DNA of 64,000 bases from Cyclobacteriaceae bacterium. Its GTDB lineage: Bacteria; Bacteroidota; Bacteroidia; Cytophagales; Cyclobacteriaceae. The stretch's first letter is position 1, and each line of letters begins with the position of its first letter. The notes beneath the pieces are model-generated. The model searched no databases, had not been told where the DNA came from, and worked only from the letters and a program-made list of their open reading frames with translations. Made by a program: the position numbers and the translations under genes. The DNA lies in contig JAOUDZ010000006.1 of the NCBI GenBank assembly GCA_029858965.1, forward strand, positions 42,004 through 106,003, read 5' to 3'. This document shows, one piece after another, positions 1 through 8,289 of the stretch.

Positions 1-245
1 TTTGAAAGGAATAAATCGGTTATGCTGTCGGGACTCACGATATAATCAATAGTAAAGCTACCTTTGATGGCCTCATCCCGGAGCCATATTTTGGCGGCAT
101 CAACGTATGGACGGTGTTGATCTCCTAATTCAGCAAGGACTATAACCTTGAATCCGGTGTTTTGCTGACCAACCGCTACCAGTGTTGGCGAAAAGATCAG
201 GCATAAATAGAAACCCAGAATTGAAGGAATTGGCATAGCGCGCAT
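1..245 (-). CDS. ThuA-like domain protein, N-terminal fragment (runs off the window)
   Basis: Reading leftwards from ATG at 245 (or the in-frame ATG at 236) gives a signal-peptide-like start (IPSILGFYLCLIFSPTLVAV) followed by FKVIVLAELGDQH and a stretch ending FTIDYIVSPDSITDLFLS, where the window ends. The pattern of a beta strand, a short loop, a helix, then FTIDY resembles the start of ThuA/trehalose-utilization-like domains, which have a class I glutamine-amidotransferase-like fold and are often exported in Bacteroidota and found in sugar-degradation loci. Only about 80 residues are present, so no catalytic or binding residue can be checked. The family assignment rests on resemblance of this short segment; the substrate is unknown. 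Confidence 0.6.
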   Translation of the reverse strand, partial: MRAMPIPSILGFYLCLIFSPTLVAVGQQNTGFKVIVLAELGDQHRPYVDAAKIWLRDEAIKGSFTIDYIVSPDSITDLFLS

Positions 246-484
246 AGACGATGGAATTCAGCCTCAACTTACGAATACCTGTTGCAATTCTGTTGACGGA
301 CATATCAAAAAAAACATGACTGCTTCATTTGATGAATTGTTTAGTATGTGCCGAAGAATTTACCATAAATTGTATTTTGAAATGCAGCCGAAAACCAATT
401 ATTCAAGTCGCAGTTTCCTTTCGTAAGAATCCGCTTCCCTGTAGTAAAATTATCCACCAATCATAAAAGGCCACCAGTTACCAA

Positions 485-2428
485 ATGATTACCGCTAAAA
501 TGCTCTCCGGACTTAAGCTTAATGGGAATATCTATTGGGTCATGGTGCTTCGCCTCCTTTTGGCGATGGGTCTGTTTACGATTTGCCGGATTGGATTCTA
601 TGCCTTCAACGTCAATTACTTTCCGGAAATAACCGTCAATAGCTTTTTGCGAATCCTATACGGTGGGTTGCGATTTGACCTTACCGCCGTTTTGTACATT
701 AACATCATTATTATCCTGCCTACCGTTATTCCGTTAGATCTCAGATTTACCAGACGCTACCAGGCCGTACTGAAGTACATATTCTTTTTCTTCAATGGAA
801 TTGCGTTGGCCATGAATGTGGCAGATTTTATTTACTACAAATTTACACTCCGCAGAACGACGGCAGATATTTTTGATGAATTTGGAGAGGGCCTTGACGG
901 CACTGCGATTTTCTTCCGTTTTGTGTTTGATTATTGGTACGCTGTCTTATTCTTGCTGGCCTTGCTGTGGCTAATGGTCAAACTGTATAACCTTACGAAA
1001 GTACAGGGGCCAATGTTGAAGAACCGGGTGTCGTATTATACTTTTGGAATACTATTCATCCCACTCCTTGCCTATCTTTTTGTGGGTGCTGTGCGTGGCG
1101 GATTCAGGCACAGTACGAGACCCATAACCCTTAGTAATGCCGGAGAGTTTGTAGAGCACCCCAACGAGACCAATATCGTATTGAATACACCTTTTTCTGT
1201 TTTCAGGACGATCGGTAAGAACAAGATAAAGAAATTAACATATTTTGACGATGAACAGAAACTGAACGCGCTCTTTAATCCCGTTCATATTCCCAACGAC
1301 ACTACTACTTTCCAACCAGAAAATGTAGTCGTCATCATCTTGGAAAGTTTCTCGAAAGAATTTATGGGAATTTTTAATCGCGACAAAGAAAACTATCCAG
1401 GCTATACGCCATTCCTGGATTCATTGGTGCAACACAGCAAAGCATTTCAATATTCCTTTTCCAGCGGGCGTAAATCGATCGATGCTCCACCTTCTGTTTT
1501 GGCGGGCATCCCCACATTCAGCGTTCCGTTTGTACTCACGCCTTTTGCCAACAACGACTTCAAAAGCCTTGCCTCCATTTTGGGTAAAGAAGGCTACCAT
1601 TCCTCATTTTTTTCAGGCCAGCCCAACGGCGCTATGGGATTCACCTCTTTTTCCAGGCTTGCCGGTTTTGAACATTACTATGGGATGGATGAATATGGAA
1701 ACAACGATGACTTTGATGGGATTTGGGGAATCTGGGATCACAAGTTCCTTCCCTACTATGCAGACATGCTCAATTCGTTTCCGCAGCCCTTTGTATCTAC
1801 CATTTTTACAGTCAGTTCGCACCATCCTTTTGTCGTGCCAAAAGAATTTGAAGGCAGATTTAAAGGAGGCAAACAGCCCATTCTGAAATGCATTGAATAC
1901 ACAGATTATGCCTTGCGCGAATTTTTCAAACGCATTGCGGGAGAACCATGGTATCCCAATACGCTCTTCGTGTTTACGGCAGATCATTGTTCTTCAGATA
2001 TAATTTTCGACGAATCGCGTACTACAAGCGGCTTGTTTTCCATCCCAATTTTCTTTTTCAAACCTGACAACTCCCTGGCCGGTATGGAACAACAGATTAC
2101 GCAACAAGTCGACATCATGCCTTCGGTTCTTGGCTACTTACACTACAATAAACCTTATTTCGCTTTTGGGCGTGATGTGTTCAGAGAAAACACCACCTCT
2201 CTGGCGTTCAACTACCGTGATAGTTACAATCTTTTTATGGATAAATATCTGATAAATTTTGACGGGCAACAGACTATAGGACTGTACAATTACAGAGCGG
2301 ATAGAATGGTAACCGAAAATCTAAAAGATAAAATGCCAGAGGTTGCCTCAAGAATGGAGGAAAAAATGAAAGCGATAATCCAACAATACAACAACAGAAT
2401 GGTGGATAATGAGCTTACCGTTAAATAG
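485..2428 (+). CDS. LTA synthase family membrane sulfatase-fold protein
   Basis: 647 residues. The N-terminal third is hydrophobic with about five membrane helices (roughly residues 15-220); the rest is an extracytoplasmic alkaline-phosphatase/sulfatase fold. Visible active-site motifs are NVVVIILESFSKEF (metal-binding Glu), SGRKSIDAPPS (the nucleophile position, Ser here where S. aureus LtaS has Thr), FTVSSHHPF, and FTADHCSSD (metal-binding Asp-His). Family members transfer phosphoglycerol or phosphoethanolamine groups, or hydrolyse such esters, on envelope lipids and glycans. Bacteroidota carry several of these without making classical lipoteichoic acid, so the substrate is unknown. ATG at 485 places the first membrane helix directly at the N-terminus. 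The next gene starts 58 bases downstream on the same strand. Confidence 0.85.
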   Translation: MITAKMLSGLKLNGNIYWVMVLRLLLAMGLFTICRIGFYAFNVNYFPEITVNSFLRILYGGLRFDLTAVLYINIIIILPTVIPLDLRFTRRYQAVLKYIFFFFNGIALAMNVADFIYYKFTLRRTTADIFDEFGEGLDGTAIFFRFVFDYWYAVLFLLALLWLMVKLYNLTKVQGPMLKNRVSYYTFGILFIPLLAYLFVGAVRGGFRHSTRPITLSNAGEFVEHPNETNIVLNTPFSVFRTIGKNKIKKLTYFDDEQKLNALFNPVHIPNDTTTFQPENVVVIILESFSKEFMGIFNRDKENYPGYTPFLDSLVQHSKAFQYSFSSGRKSIDAPPSVLAGIPTFSVPFVLTPFANNDFKSLASILGKEGYHSSFFSGQPNGAMGFTSFSRLAGFEHYYGMDEYGNNDDFDGIWGIWDHKFLPYYADMLNSFPQPFVSTIFTVSSHHPFVVPKEFEGRFKGGKQPILKCIEYTDYALREFFKRIAGEPWYPNTLFVFTADHCSSDIIFDESRTTSGLFSIPIFFFKPDNSLAGMEQQITQQVDIMPSVLGYLHYNKPYFAFGRDVFRENTTSLAFNYRDSYNLFMDKYLINFDGQQTIGLYNYRADRMVTENLKDKMPEVASRMEEKMKAIIQQYNNRMVDNELTVK

Positions 2429-2486
2429 TACATTTCCAATGACCAGCTTGAACCATTGTGATCGTGTTTATATTCAATAGTGAACC

Positions 2487-3647
2487 ATGAAAAATTCATA
2501 CAGTGCAACAGACCTTGCGTTTGAAAATACCCCTGCCCGATACGTTTCATTGGATGTTTTGAGGGGACTAACAATCGCACTCATGGTCCTTGTCAATAAT
2601 CCCGGAACCTGGGGATCCATTTATGCACCTTTTCGGCACGCCGACTGGCATGGCTTCACCTTGACCGATATGGTATTCCCTTCATTCCTTTTTGTGGTTG
2701 GAAATGCCATGAGTTTTAGTTTGAGAAAATTTCAAAATCAAAATGATGTGCGCATTCTTAAAAAAGTTTTCAAAAGGACAATAATCATTTTTCTAATCGG
2801 ACTATTCCTGAATGCCTACCCTTTTGTGAAACTTACCGCGGATGGAAGTCTGGCGTTAAAAGATTTCTCAGCCATCCGGATTTTTGGTGTATTGCAAAGA
2901 ATTGCACTTTGCTATGGTATTGCCTCCCTGGTGATACACTACTTCAGTAAAAAAGGAGCATTGATTTTCAGTATCGCTACACTGCTGGGCTATTGGGCAG
3001 CGATGTATTACTTTGGAGATGCAACGGATCCATACAGCCTTGAAGGCAATGCTGCCATTAAATTTGATTTGTTGTTCATCAGCCCGGTAAACTTGTATAA
3101 AGGGGAAGGTATTCCTTTTGATCCTGAAGGTCTCCTGAGCACGTTTCCTGCGGTAGTAAATGTAATCGGTGGATATTTTGCGGGGCAATTCATTCAAAAA
3201 AATGGAAATGCCAAAAGCACGGTGATAAGACTTCTTTATGCAGGACTTGGGCTCATTGTCCTGGGATTATTGTGGGATATATTATTTCCAATCAACAAGA
3301 AGATCTGGACAAGTTCTTATGTATTGCTAACGATTGGTCTCAGTACCGTGGCCATTGGTTTCCTCATGTATGCAATTGAGATTGTTGAATTGAAAAGATG
3401 GACCTTCTTTTTTGAGGTCTTTGGTAAAAATCCGCTTGTACTTTTTGCCTTGTCGGGTGTACTGGTGAAAACCATGGCGCTAATCAAGATTCAGGATATG
3501 ACTTTACAGCCATGGATATTCAATACTTTTTTTTTACGTGTAGCTGGTCCAAAGGATGCTTCGCTATTGTATGCTATATTCTTTATAATGGTAATCTGGC
3601 TGGTGGGGTACGCAATGGATAGAAATAAAATCTATATCAAAGTTTAA
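2487..3647 (+). CDS. DUF5009 / HGSNAT-like acyltransferase family membrane protein
   Basis: 386 residues with about ten hydrophobic segments. The N-terminal signature SLDVLRGLTIALMVLVNNPG, followed by HADWHGFTLTDMVFP and FLFVVGNAMSFS, is typical of the heparan-alpha-glucosaminide N-acetyltransferase (HGSNAT)/DUF5009 group, bacterial relatives of the lysosomal enzyme that moves an acetyl group across a membrane onto a glucosamine end. The His in ADWHGF lies where HGSNAT proteins have their conserved active His. Bacterial members are often found near amino-sugar or polysaccharide genes. Here the preceding gene is an LtaS-like envelope enzyme on the same strand, which suggests an envelope-glycan role but does not prove one. 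Confidence 0.8.
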   Translation: MKNSYSATDLAFENTPARYVSLDVLRGLTIALMVLVNNPGTWGSIYAPFRHADWHGFTLTDMVFPSFLFVVGNAMSFSLRKFQNQNDVRILKKVFKRTIIIFLIGLFLNAYPFVKLTADGSLALKDFSAIRIFGVLQRIALCYGIASLVIHYFSKKGALIFSIATLLGYWAAMYYFGDATDPYSLEGNAAIKFDLLFISPVNLYKGEGIPFDPEGLLSTFPAVVNVIGGYFAGQFIQKNGNAKSTVIRLLYAGLGLIVLGLLWDILFPINKKIWTSSYVLLTIGLSTVAIGFLMYAIEIVELKRWTFFFEVFGKNPLVLFALSGVLVKTMALIKIQDMTLQPWIFNTFFLRVAGPKDASLLYAIFFIMVIWLVGYAMDRNKIYIKV

Positions 3648-3656
3648 TGATTGCAG

Positions 3657-3671
3657 TCGGTTATAAACCGA
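3657..3671. terminator. Short inverted repeat between convergent genes
   Basis: TCGGTT-ATA-AACCGA is a perfect 6-bp stem, flanked by a second possible pairing TGATT/AATCA. It lies in the 25-base gap between the DUF5009 gene (plus) and the TerB-like gene (minus), where a bidirectional terminator would be expected. There is no strong T-run, so the call is tentative. Confidence 0.3.
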
Positions 3672-3672
3672 A

Positions 3673-4023
3673 TCATTCTTCGTGTTTATGAGCCGCAATG
3701 ATTTTTTCGGTTGCGGATTCGGAAAAACCAAGTTTCGCCCCTACCATTTTAATGAGTTCACGTTCAGCAGGCGCAAATTCTCCATCTACCCATGCCAGGC
3801 TGATCATTTCTTCAAGTTGCCGTTCTCTTTCATCCGTATTCTGAGGGACTAAATAGACATATTCATTTGCTTTTGTGAGCATCACATTTAAACGCTCAAG
3901 AGGTATTCCCCGTTCATACGCAATTTTTGCCAGTGCTATTCTCTCTACCTCCTTGATTTTACCATCAGCTGCAGAAAGAGAAACAAGATTTCGGAAATGT
4001 TCAAGTCTGATTGGGTCCAGCAT
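3673..4023 (-). CDS. TerB-like small helical protein
   Basis: 116 residues, all-helical in appearance, with two internal repeats of the TerB/DjlA type: LVSLSAADGKIKEVERIALAK (about residues 13-33) and MISLAWVDGEFAPAERELIK (about 73-92). The paired acidic D-G-x-[IF] loops are the hallmark of TerB domains, which bind metal ions in tellurite-resistance TerB. Stand-alone proteins of this type are common and mostly of unknown function. It has no signal peptide, so it is probably cytoplasmic. No other ter genes are nearby, so tellurite resistance should not be inferred. Confidence 0.7.
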   Translation of the reverse strand: MLDPIRLEHFRNLVSLSAADGKIKEVERIALAKIAYERGIPLERLNVMLTKANEYVYLVPQNTDERERQLEEMISLAWVDGEFAPAERELIKMVGAKLGFSESATEKIIAAHKHEE

Positions 4024-4121
4024 TCTTTTTTTTGGGGGAATATAATAGATATTGATTAAAATACATTACACTTCTAACCGCCTCTTACTTTTTTATCCCT
4101 AAAAATCAACGCGAGCACGTA

Positions 4122-4973
4122 TTAACAAAAGACAGCTGCCGAACGCTGATTAACAAACTTTATGACCTCCTTAACTACATCTTCCGACCTGAGGTTATGC
4201 CCCAAACCCCTGGTCATGATAAATGTAGAGTTGAGCCATGCAGCATGAATTCGCCTGGAATGAGCCACGGGTGCTTCACCGTCCTCCTCATCATGGATAA
4301 TGAGCCCTGGTGTATTTAGCGAAGATGCGAATATATGCGCCGAAAAATCGCGCGGTGACTTTTGAAAGAGTTGTTCAAAACGAATTGTAATTAGATTCAT
4401 ACACCGTGTCGAAAGCTTAAGGGATTTCTTATATAAATCCAAAAACTCCTGCACCTCTCCGGGGGACGCCAGGCTGACAACGTTCTTTGATGAAAGATGC
4501 TGATGCTGGTGAAATGCATAAAGCAAAGCAAAGCTGCCAATAGAATGACTAATTATCGTTTCAATGCTGCCTATTCTGGTTATGAAATTCGCAATCACCT
4601 CACTGTATAGTGGAACATGCAAAAATCTTCCACTTGAGAGTCCATGACCCGGTGCATCAAAAGCGTGAATGGTAAAATCCGTTTTACTGAGCGACTCAAT
4701 ATATCTTTTCCAGCGATAGGTGTGACTCTGCCACCCGTGCAGCAACAAGACATTTTTCGGTCCACTCCCCCATCGGTAGGTTTGAATGCTGATTCCTTTG
4801 TAGACAAAGGTCGATTTCTCTGCCGTTGCCAGAAATGATTTATGTTTTGCACTAAGCGGCGGTCTATACGGATAACAAAAGATCGAAAAACCGAGTTTAG
4901 CTGCTTTGCCGGGTGCAATGTATGACAGTATGTTAAGACAGCGGCCCAGGAGGTGCAGAATGATATTTTTCAT
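4122..4973 (-). CDS. Alpha/beta-fold hydrolase under TetR control
   Basis: 283 residues. Alpha/beta-hydrolase features are visible: oxyanion segment LLHGWQSHTYRWKRYIE (about residues 76-92), HAFDAPGHGLS, nucleophile elbow ISHSIGSFALL with Ser in S-x-S-x-G (Ser replaces the usual first Gly), acid region DEEDGEAPVAHSR, and catalytic His in RGLGHNLRSEDV near the C-terminus. The N-terminus has a hydrophobic stretch that could anchor the protein. Substrate is unknown; esterase or lipase-like activity is the family expectation. It lies directly downstream of tetR on the same strand, and a copy of the TetR operator sits at 4990-5007 just upstream of its ATG, so it is probably repressed by that regulator and induced by its ligand. 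Confidence 0.75.
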   Translation of the reverse strand: MKNIILHLLGRCLNILSYIAPGKAAKLGFSIFCYPYRPPLSAKHKSFLATAEKSTFVYKGISIQTYRWGSGPKNVLLLHGWQSHTYRWKRYIESLSKTDFTIHAFDAPGHGLSSGRFLHVPLYSEVIANFITRIGSIETIISHSIGSFALLYAFHQHQHLSSKNVVSLASPGEVQEFLDLYKKSLKLSTRCMNLITIRFEQLFQKSPRDFSAHIFASSLNTPGLIIHDEEDGEAPVAHSRRIHAAWLNSTFIMTRGLGHNLRSEDVVKEVIKFVNQRSAAVFC

Positions 4974-4989
4974 GACATTTTTGATTCAT

Positions 4990-5007
4990 AGATACCAATC
5001 GGTATCT
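4990..5007. promoter_or_regulatory. TetR operator, second copy
   Basis: AGATACCAATCGGTATCT is an 18-base near-palindrome with one mismatched pair, matching the perfect palindrome at 5619-5638 upstream of tetR. It lies 17 bases upstream of the hydrolase ATG (4973). On the minus strand it contains TATCTATG, one base away from the Bacteroidota -7 consensus TAnnTTTG, so repressor binding would cover the promoter. Confidence 0.7.
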
Positions 5008-5022
5008 TTCTGGTTAAAAAAA

Positions 5023-5613
5023 TTAGCGTTCGATTTCTTGTAGTTGTTTATTGAGGTGTTTTATTACTCTTTTGATATCATGATCATTCCCGCCCAGTTT
5101 ACCCATCATAATTGCACCTTCTAAAGAGGCGATAATGAGTGTGGCATAAAATGCCTTGTCGATACCAGGTTCAATTTGTTTGTGCTTTATGCCGTTAGTC
5201 AACACCGTAATGATCGATTCGCGAAGTACGTGAAGGACTTTTTGTGCTGTCTTCCGTAAAGCCGGATTAGCATCATCAGCTTCAATGGCAGCATTCATCA
5301 ATGGACATCCACCTTTCAATGGTGGATTTGTTATGTATGACTCAAAGAATGCAAATACAGCCCTAATTTTATTACCAGCAGTCGCTTGGGCTACTATCAC
5401 TTCCCGCAACTTTGCAAACATCAACGATGAAAGATGCATCAGTGTTTCCATTTCCAGTGCATCTTTATTTGTAAAGTGTCTGTAAATGGCGCCCTTCGTG
5501 AATCCGGTAGCCAGGGTGATGTCACTAATAGAAGTCGCTTTATAACCTTGCGTGTTAAAAAGATTCCCTGATTTGAGGAGGATAGCCTTTCTGGTTTGCT
5601 CCGGATTCCGCAT
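5023..5613 (-). CDS. TetR/AcrR family transcriptional repressor
   Basis: 196 residues from ATG at 5613. A TTG six bases further upstream is possible but would lie within the -7 promoter element. The N-terminal helix-turn-helix is clear: TRKAILLKSGNLFNTQGYKA, TSISDITLATGFTKGAIYRHF, typical of TetR residues 5-50. The C-terminal part is a divergent ligand-binding domain with MNAAIEADDANPALR, as in the TetR_C group that represses small hydrolase or reductase genes. Two near-identical operators (5619-5638 and 4990-5007) flank the gene. Together they predict autorepression and control of the downstream alpha/beta hydrolase, and possibly of the divergent transporter. The effector is unknown. Confidence 0.9.
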   Translation of the reverse strand: MRNPEQTRKAILLKSGNLFNTQGYKATSISDITLATGFTKGAIYRHFTNKDALEMETLMHLSSLMFAKLREVIVAQATAGNKIRAVFAFFESYITNPPLKGGCPLMNAAIEADDANPALRKTAQKVLHVLRESIITVLTNGIKHKQIEPGIDKAFYATLIIASLEGAIMMGKLGGNDHDIKRVIKHLNKQLQEIER

Positions 5614-5616
5614 GCA

Positions 5617-5624
5617 CAAAGATA
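5617..5624 (-). promoter_or_regulatory. -7 promoter element of tetR
   Basis: Read on the minus strand this is TATCTTTG, a perfect match to the Bacteroidota -7 element TAnnTTTG. It overlaps the operator by six bases and lies three bases before the tetR ATG (5613), so the transcript would be leaderless or nearly so. Repression by steric block is the obvious model. Confidence 0.5.
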
Positions 5625-5638
5625 CCGATCGGTATCTT
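5619..5638. promoter_or_regulatory. TetR operator, perfect 20-bp palindrome
   Basis: AAGATACCGATCGGTATCTT is identical to its reverse complement. It sits between tetR (minus) and the Nramp-like gene (plus), overlaps the tetR -7 element, and ends 22 bases before the TATCTTTG element that probably drives the transporter. The same core occurs again at 4990-5007. Confidence 0.8.
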
Positions 5639-5660
5639 ATTTTTCAATAGAAATGGGATT

Positions 5661-5668
5661 TATCTTTG
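5661..5668 (+). promoter_or_regulatory. -7 promoter element of the Nramp-like gene
   Basis: TATCTTTG matches TAnnTTTG. The region about 20 bases upstream, where the -33 element should lie, is the edge of the TetR palindrome and a T-rich stretch, so TetR could influence this promoter too. Predicted 5' leader is roughly 80-90 bases. Confidence 0.4.
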
Positions 5669-5757
5669 TGCCAGAAAGGAATTTCCCTAGGAAATATTCT
5701 GCTAGATTGGAGTATATTACTGCTCAATCTGCTGCCAGGCGATCGATGCCTGAACTT

Positions 5758-7104
5758 ATGAAGCCCAATAATTACCTGATCAATACACAATCGATAAAAG
5801 AACCGCCAACTTCCATTGGTGAAAAGCTTAAGTTCCTTGGCCCTGGCTTTATACTTTCAGCGTCCATCGTCGGGTCTGGTGAATTAATCGCCACAACAAC
5901 CCTTGGTGCCAAGGCTGGTTTTATTGCCTTTTGGGTAATCATCGTTAGCTGCCTTGTGAAGGTAGCTGTTCAGCTGGAATTTGGAAAACATACTATCCTA
6001 TCGGGGGAGACGGCGATGCAGGCTTTTAACAAGCTGCCCGGTCCCAGGCTGGGAAAGGCAAAGTGGAGCGTTTGGTTAATTTTTGCATTGATTCTGCTAA
6101 AAGTCATACAGCTGGGTGGTATGATTGGCAGCGCGGCTATTGTTTTGAATTTGCTGTTCTCCCGCGTTTCTGTATCTACATGGGTCTTTACGTCTGCCTT
6201 GATGGCAGCTTTGCTTATATACAAAGGCTATTATGTTGTAGTTGAAAAATTTTCGCTATTTATGACCTTGTTGTTTACCATGCTGACACTCGCAGCAGTA
6301 GGTTTTCTCACGTTTACACCGTATGCCATTTCGTGGTCCGATATATTCAGTGGATTGACCTTCAAGTTACCAAGTGAGGTCGTTGGCTTTGCAATTGGTG
6401 CCTTCGGCATCACCGGTGTAGCTAGCGATGAAATCATAGCATACAATTACTGGTGCATTGAAAAGGGGTATGCTGCATATACAGGCCCAAAAGAGGATAC
6501 TGAGCAGTGGAAGAACAGGGCACAAGGCTGGATTAGGATCATGTACCTGGATGCTGTCGTGGCCATGGTAATTTATACACTGGTTACGGCAGCCTTCTAC
6601 CTCCTGGGCGCAGCAGTCCTCCACAACAGAGGAGAAATTCCGGAAGGCAACCAGTTAATCGAAACCGTTGCGGTGATCTACACGGAATCACTTGGGCCCG
6701 GCGTGAGAACTTTGTACCTGGTCGGTGCTTTTTTTGTTCTGTTCTCAAGTCTTTTCGCATCGCTTGCTGCATGGACAAGGATGTACTCTGATATTTTTGG
6801 ACAAATTGGCTGGATTGACTTTTTCAATGTAAGTCAGCGTAATAAAGTGATCGCGATACTGGCCTGGACCTTCCCGACAATTTGGTCGTTCACATTTCTA
6901 TTTATCAACCTTCCGGTCATCATGATTCTTAGTGGTGGAGTAGTCGGCTCCATCATGTTATTTCTGATAGTCTATGCAGCGATTCAATTCAGGTATAATA
7001 CGCCACAATCTTTTAAACCGGGAATATTCTATGAGATTGCACTTTGGGTCAGCATTATATCCATTCTTGCGGTGGGCGTGTATGGCGTAGCAAGCCTATT
7101 CTAA
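5758..7104 (+). CDS. Nramp-like (SLC11 family) transporter with non-canonical ion site
   Basis: 448 residues from ATG at 5758; ATGs at 5746 and 5653 are in frame alternatives. About eleven membrane helices follow the Nramp pattern, starting KLKFLGPGFILSASIVGSGE. In helix 1, transition-metal Nramps have DPGN; here the equivalent is VGSGE. In helix 6 they have MPH; here GITGVASDEIIAYNYW. The residues that bind Mn/Fe (Asp, Asn, Met) are therefore absent, and the substrate may be another cation or something else entirely. The gene is divergent from tetR and shares its intergenic operator. A manganese-transport label should not be assigned on family membership alone. Confidence 0.8.
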   Translation: MKPNNYLINTQSIKEPPTSIGEKLKFLGPGFILSASIVGSGELIATTTLGAKAGFIAFWVIIVSCLVKVAVQLEFGKHTILSGETAMQAFNKLPGPRLGKAKWSVWLIFALILLKVIQLGGMIGSAAIVLNLLFSRVSVSTWVFTSALMAALLIYKGYYVVVEKFSLFMTLLFTMLTLAAVGFLTFTPYAISWSDIFSGLTFKLPSEVVGFAIGAFGITGVASDEIIAYNYWCIEKGYAAYTGPKEDTEQWKNRAQGWIRIMYLDAVVAMVIYTLVTAAFYLLGAAVLHNRGEIPEGNQLIETVAVIYTESLGPGVRTLYLVGAFFVLFSSLFASLAAWTRMYSDIFGQIGWIDFFNVSQRNKVIAILAWTFPTIWSFTFLFINLPVIMILSGGVVGSIMLFLIVYAAIQFRYNTPQSFKPGIFYEIALWVSIISILAVGVYGVASLF

Positions 7105-7182
7105 AGAACCGTATTGCTTGTGATAAAAAACGAATAAGTGTTACATTAGTATAGCCAAATTATCATCTTAAAAATACATCAC

Positions 7183-8274
7183 ATGATTAGCCGCAGAAAA
7201 TTTATAAGCCACACAGTTGCCGGAATGGCCGGTGCAACGCTGGCACAAAACGCTTTTTCAATTAACCTGTTGATGCAAAAGAAAGATAAACTGGGCGTTG
7301 CATTGGTAGGCCTTGGCTATTACAGCACCGATCTGCTGGCTCCGGCGCTGCAATTAACGCAACACTGTTTCCTTGCCGGCGTAGTTACGGGAACTCCCGC
7401 AAAGGCAGAAAAATGGAAGCAGCAATACAAAATTGCGGACAAGAACATTTACAACTATGAGAATTTTGATGCTATTGCGAATAATCCTGATATCGACGTA
7501 GTATATGTTGTACTACCGCCTTCTATGCATGCCGAGTATAGCATCCGGGCAGCCAGGGCAGGTAAACATGTGTGGTGCGAAAAACCAATGGCCGTGTCGG
7601 TAGCAGAATGCCAAAGTATGATCGATGCCTGTTCAAAGAACAAGAGGAAGCTCAGCATTGGGTATCGTATGCATCACGAACCAAACACACAAAGAATCAT
7701 TCAATTCAGAAAAGATCTCACGTATGGAAAAGTATTGAACGTGAACGCCGCCGCCGGATACTTCGATCCACGCACAGACCATTGGAAACAAAAGAAAAGC
7801 CTCGGTGGAGGTGTTATGGGCGATATGGGGGTTTATCCGTTAAATGCGGCCCGCTACAGTACAGGCCTGGAGCCTATCGCTGTCACTGCGCAAGCCTCAA
7901 CCACCCGGCCGGAGATATACAAAGAAGTGGAGGAAACTATGGTTTTCGACCTTGAATTCCCAGGCGGCGTAACGGCTGCATGTGAAGCAAGCTTTGGGAA
8001 AAACATGGGTACATTACAGGTTAACTGTACGAAAGGATGGTATAAACTCTCTCCTTTTCAGGCCTACAGCGGTATAGATGGTATCACCAGCGATGGAATC
8101 AAATTGAACGCAACAATTCCTAACCAACAGGCAAAGCAAATGGATGATGATGCACTATCTATCATCAACAATACACCTGCCATCGCACCGGGCGAGGAAG
8201 GATTAAAAGATATACGGGTTGTCGAGGCAATTTACCGCTCAGTTGCAGAAAAGGGAAAAGTAAAAATAGGGTAG
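7183..8274 (+). CDS. Tat-exported Gfo/Idh/MocA family oxidoreductase
   Basis: 363 residues. The N-terminus MISRRKFISHTVAGMAGATL is a twin-arginine signal, so the protein is folded with its cofactor in the cytoplasm and exported. The Rossmann segment VALVGLGYYSTDLLAPAL (about 41-58) lacks the usual full GxGxxG (GLGYYS), and the family EKP motif is present (WCEKPMAV), whose Lys is catalytic in the inositol dehydrogenase/glucose-fructose oxidoreductase group. The C-terminal alpha/beta sheet domain includes the GGGVMGDMGVYPLNA signature. Exported members resemble glucose-fructose oxidoreductase, which keeps NADP(H) tightly bound. The sugar substrate is unknown. It is converging on the FG-GAP gene, 15 bases away. 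Confidence 0.85.
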   Translation: MISRRKFISHTVAGMAGATLAQNAFSINLLMQKKDKLGVALVGLGYYSTDLLAPALQLTQHCFLAGVVTGTPAKAEKWKQQYKIADKNIYNYENFDAIANNPDIDVVYVVLPPSMHAEYSIRAARAGKHVWCEKPMAVSVAECQSMIDACSKNKRKLSIGYRMHHEPNTQRIIQFRKDLTYGKVLNVNAAAGYFDPRTDHWKQKKSLGGGVMGDMGVYPLNAARYSTGLEPIAVTAQASTTRPEIYKEVEETMVFDLEFPGGVTAACEASFGKNMGTLQVNCTKGWYKLSPFQAYSGIDGITSDGIKLNATIPNQQAKQMDDDALSIINNTPAIAPGEEGLKDIRVVEAIYRSVAEKGKVKIG

Positions 8275-8289
8275 GCCAAACTTGACACT

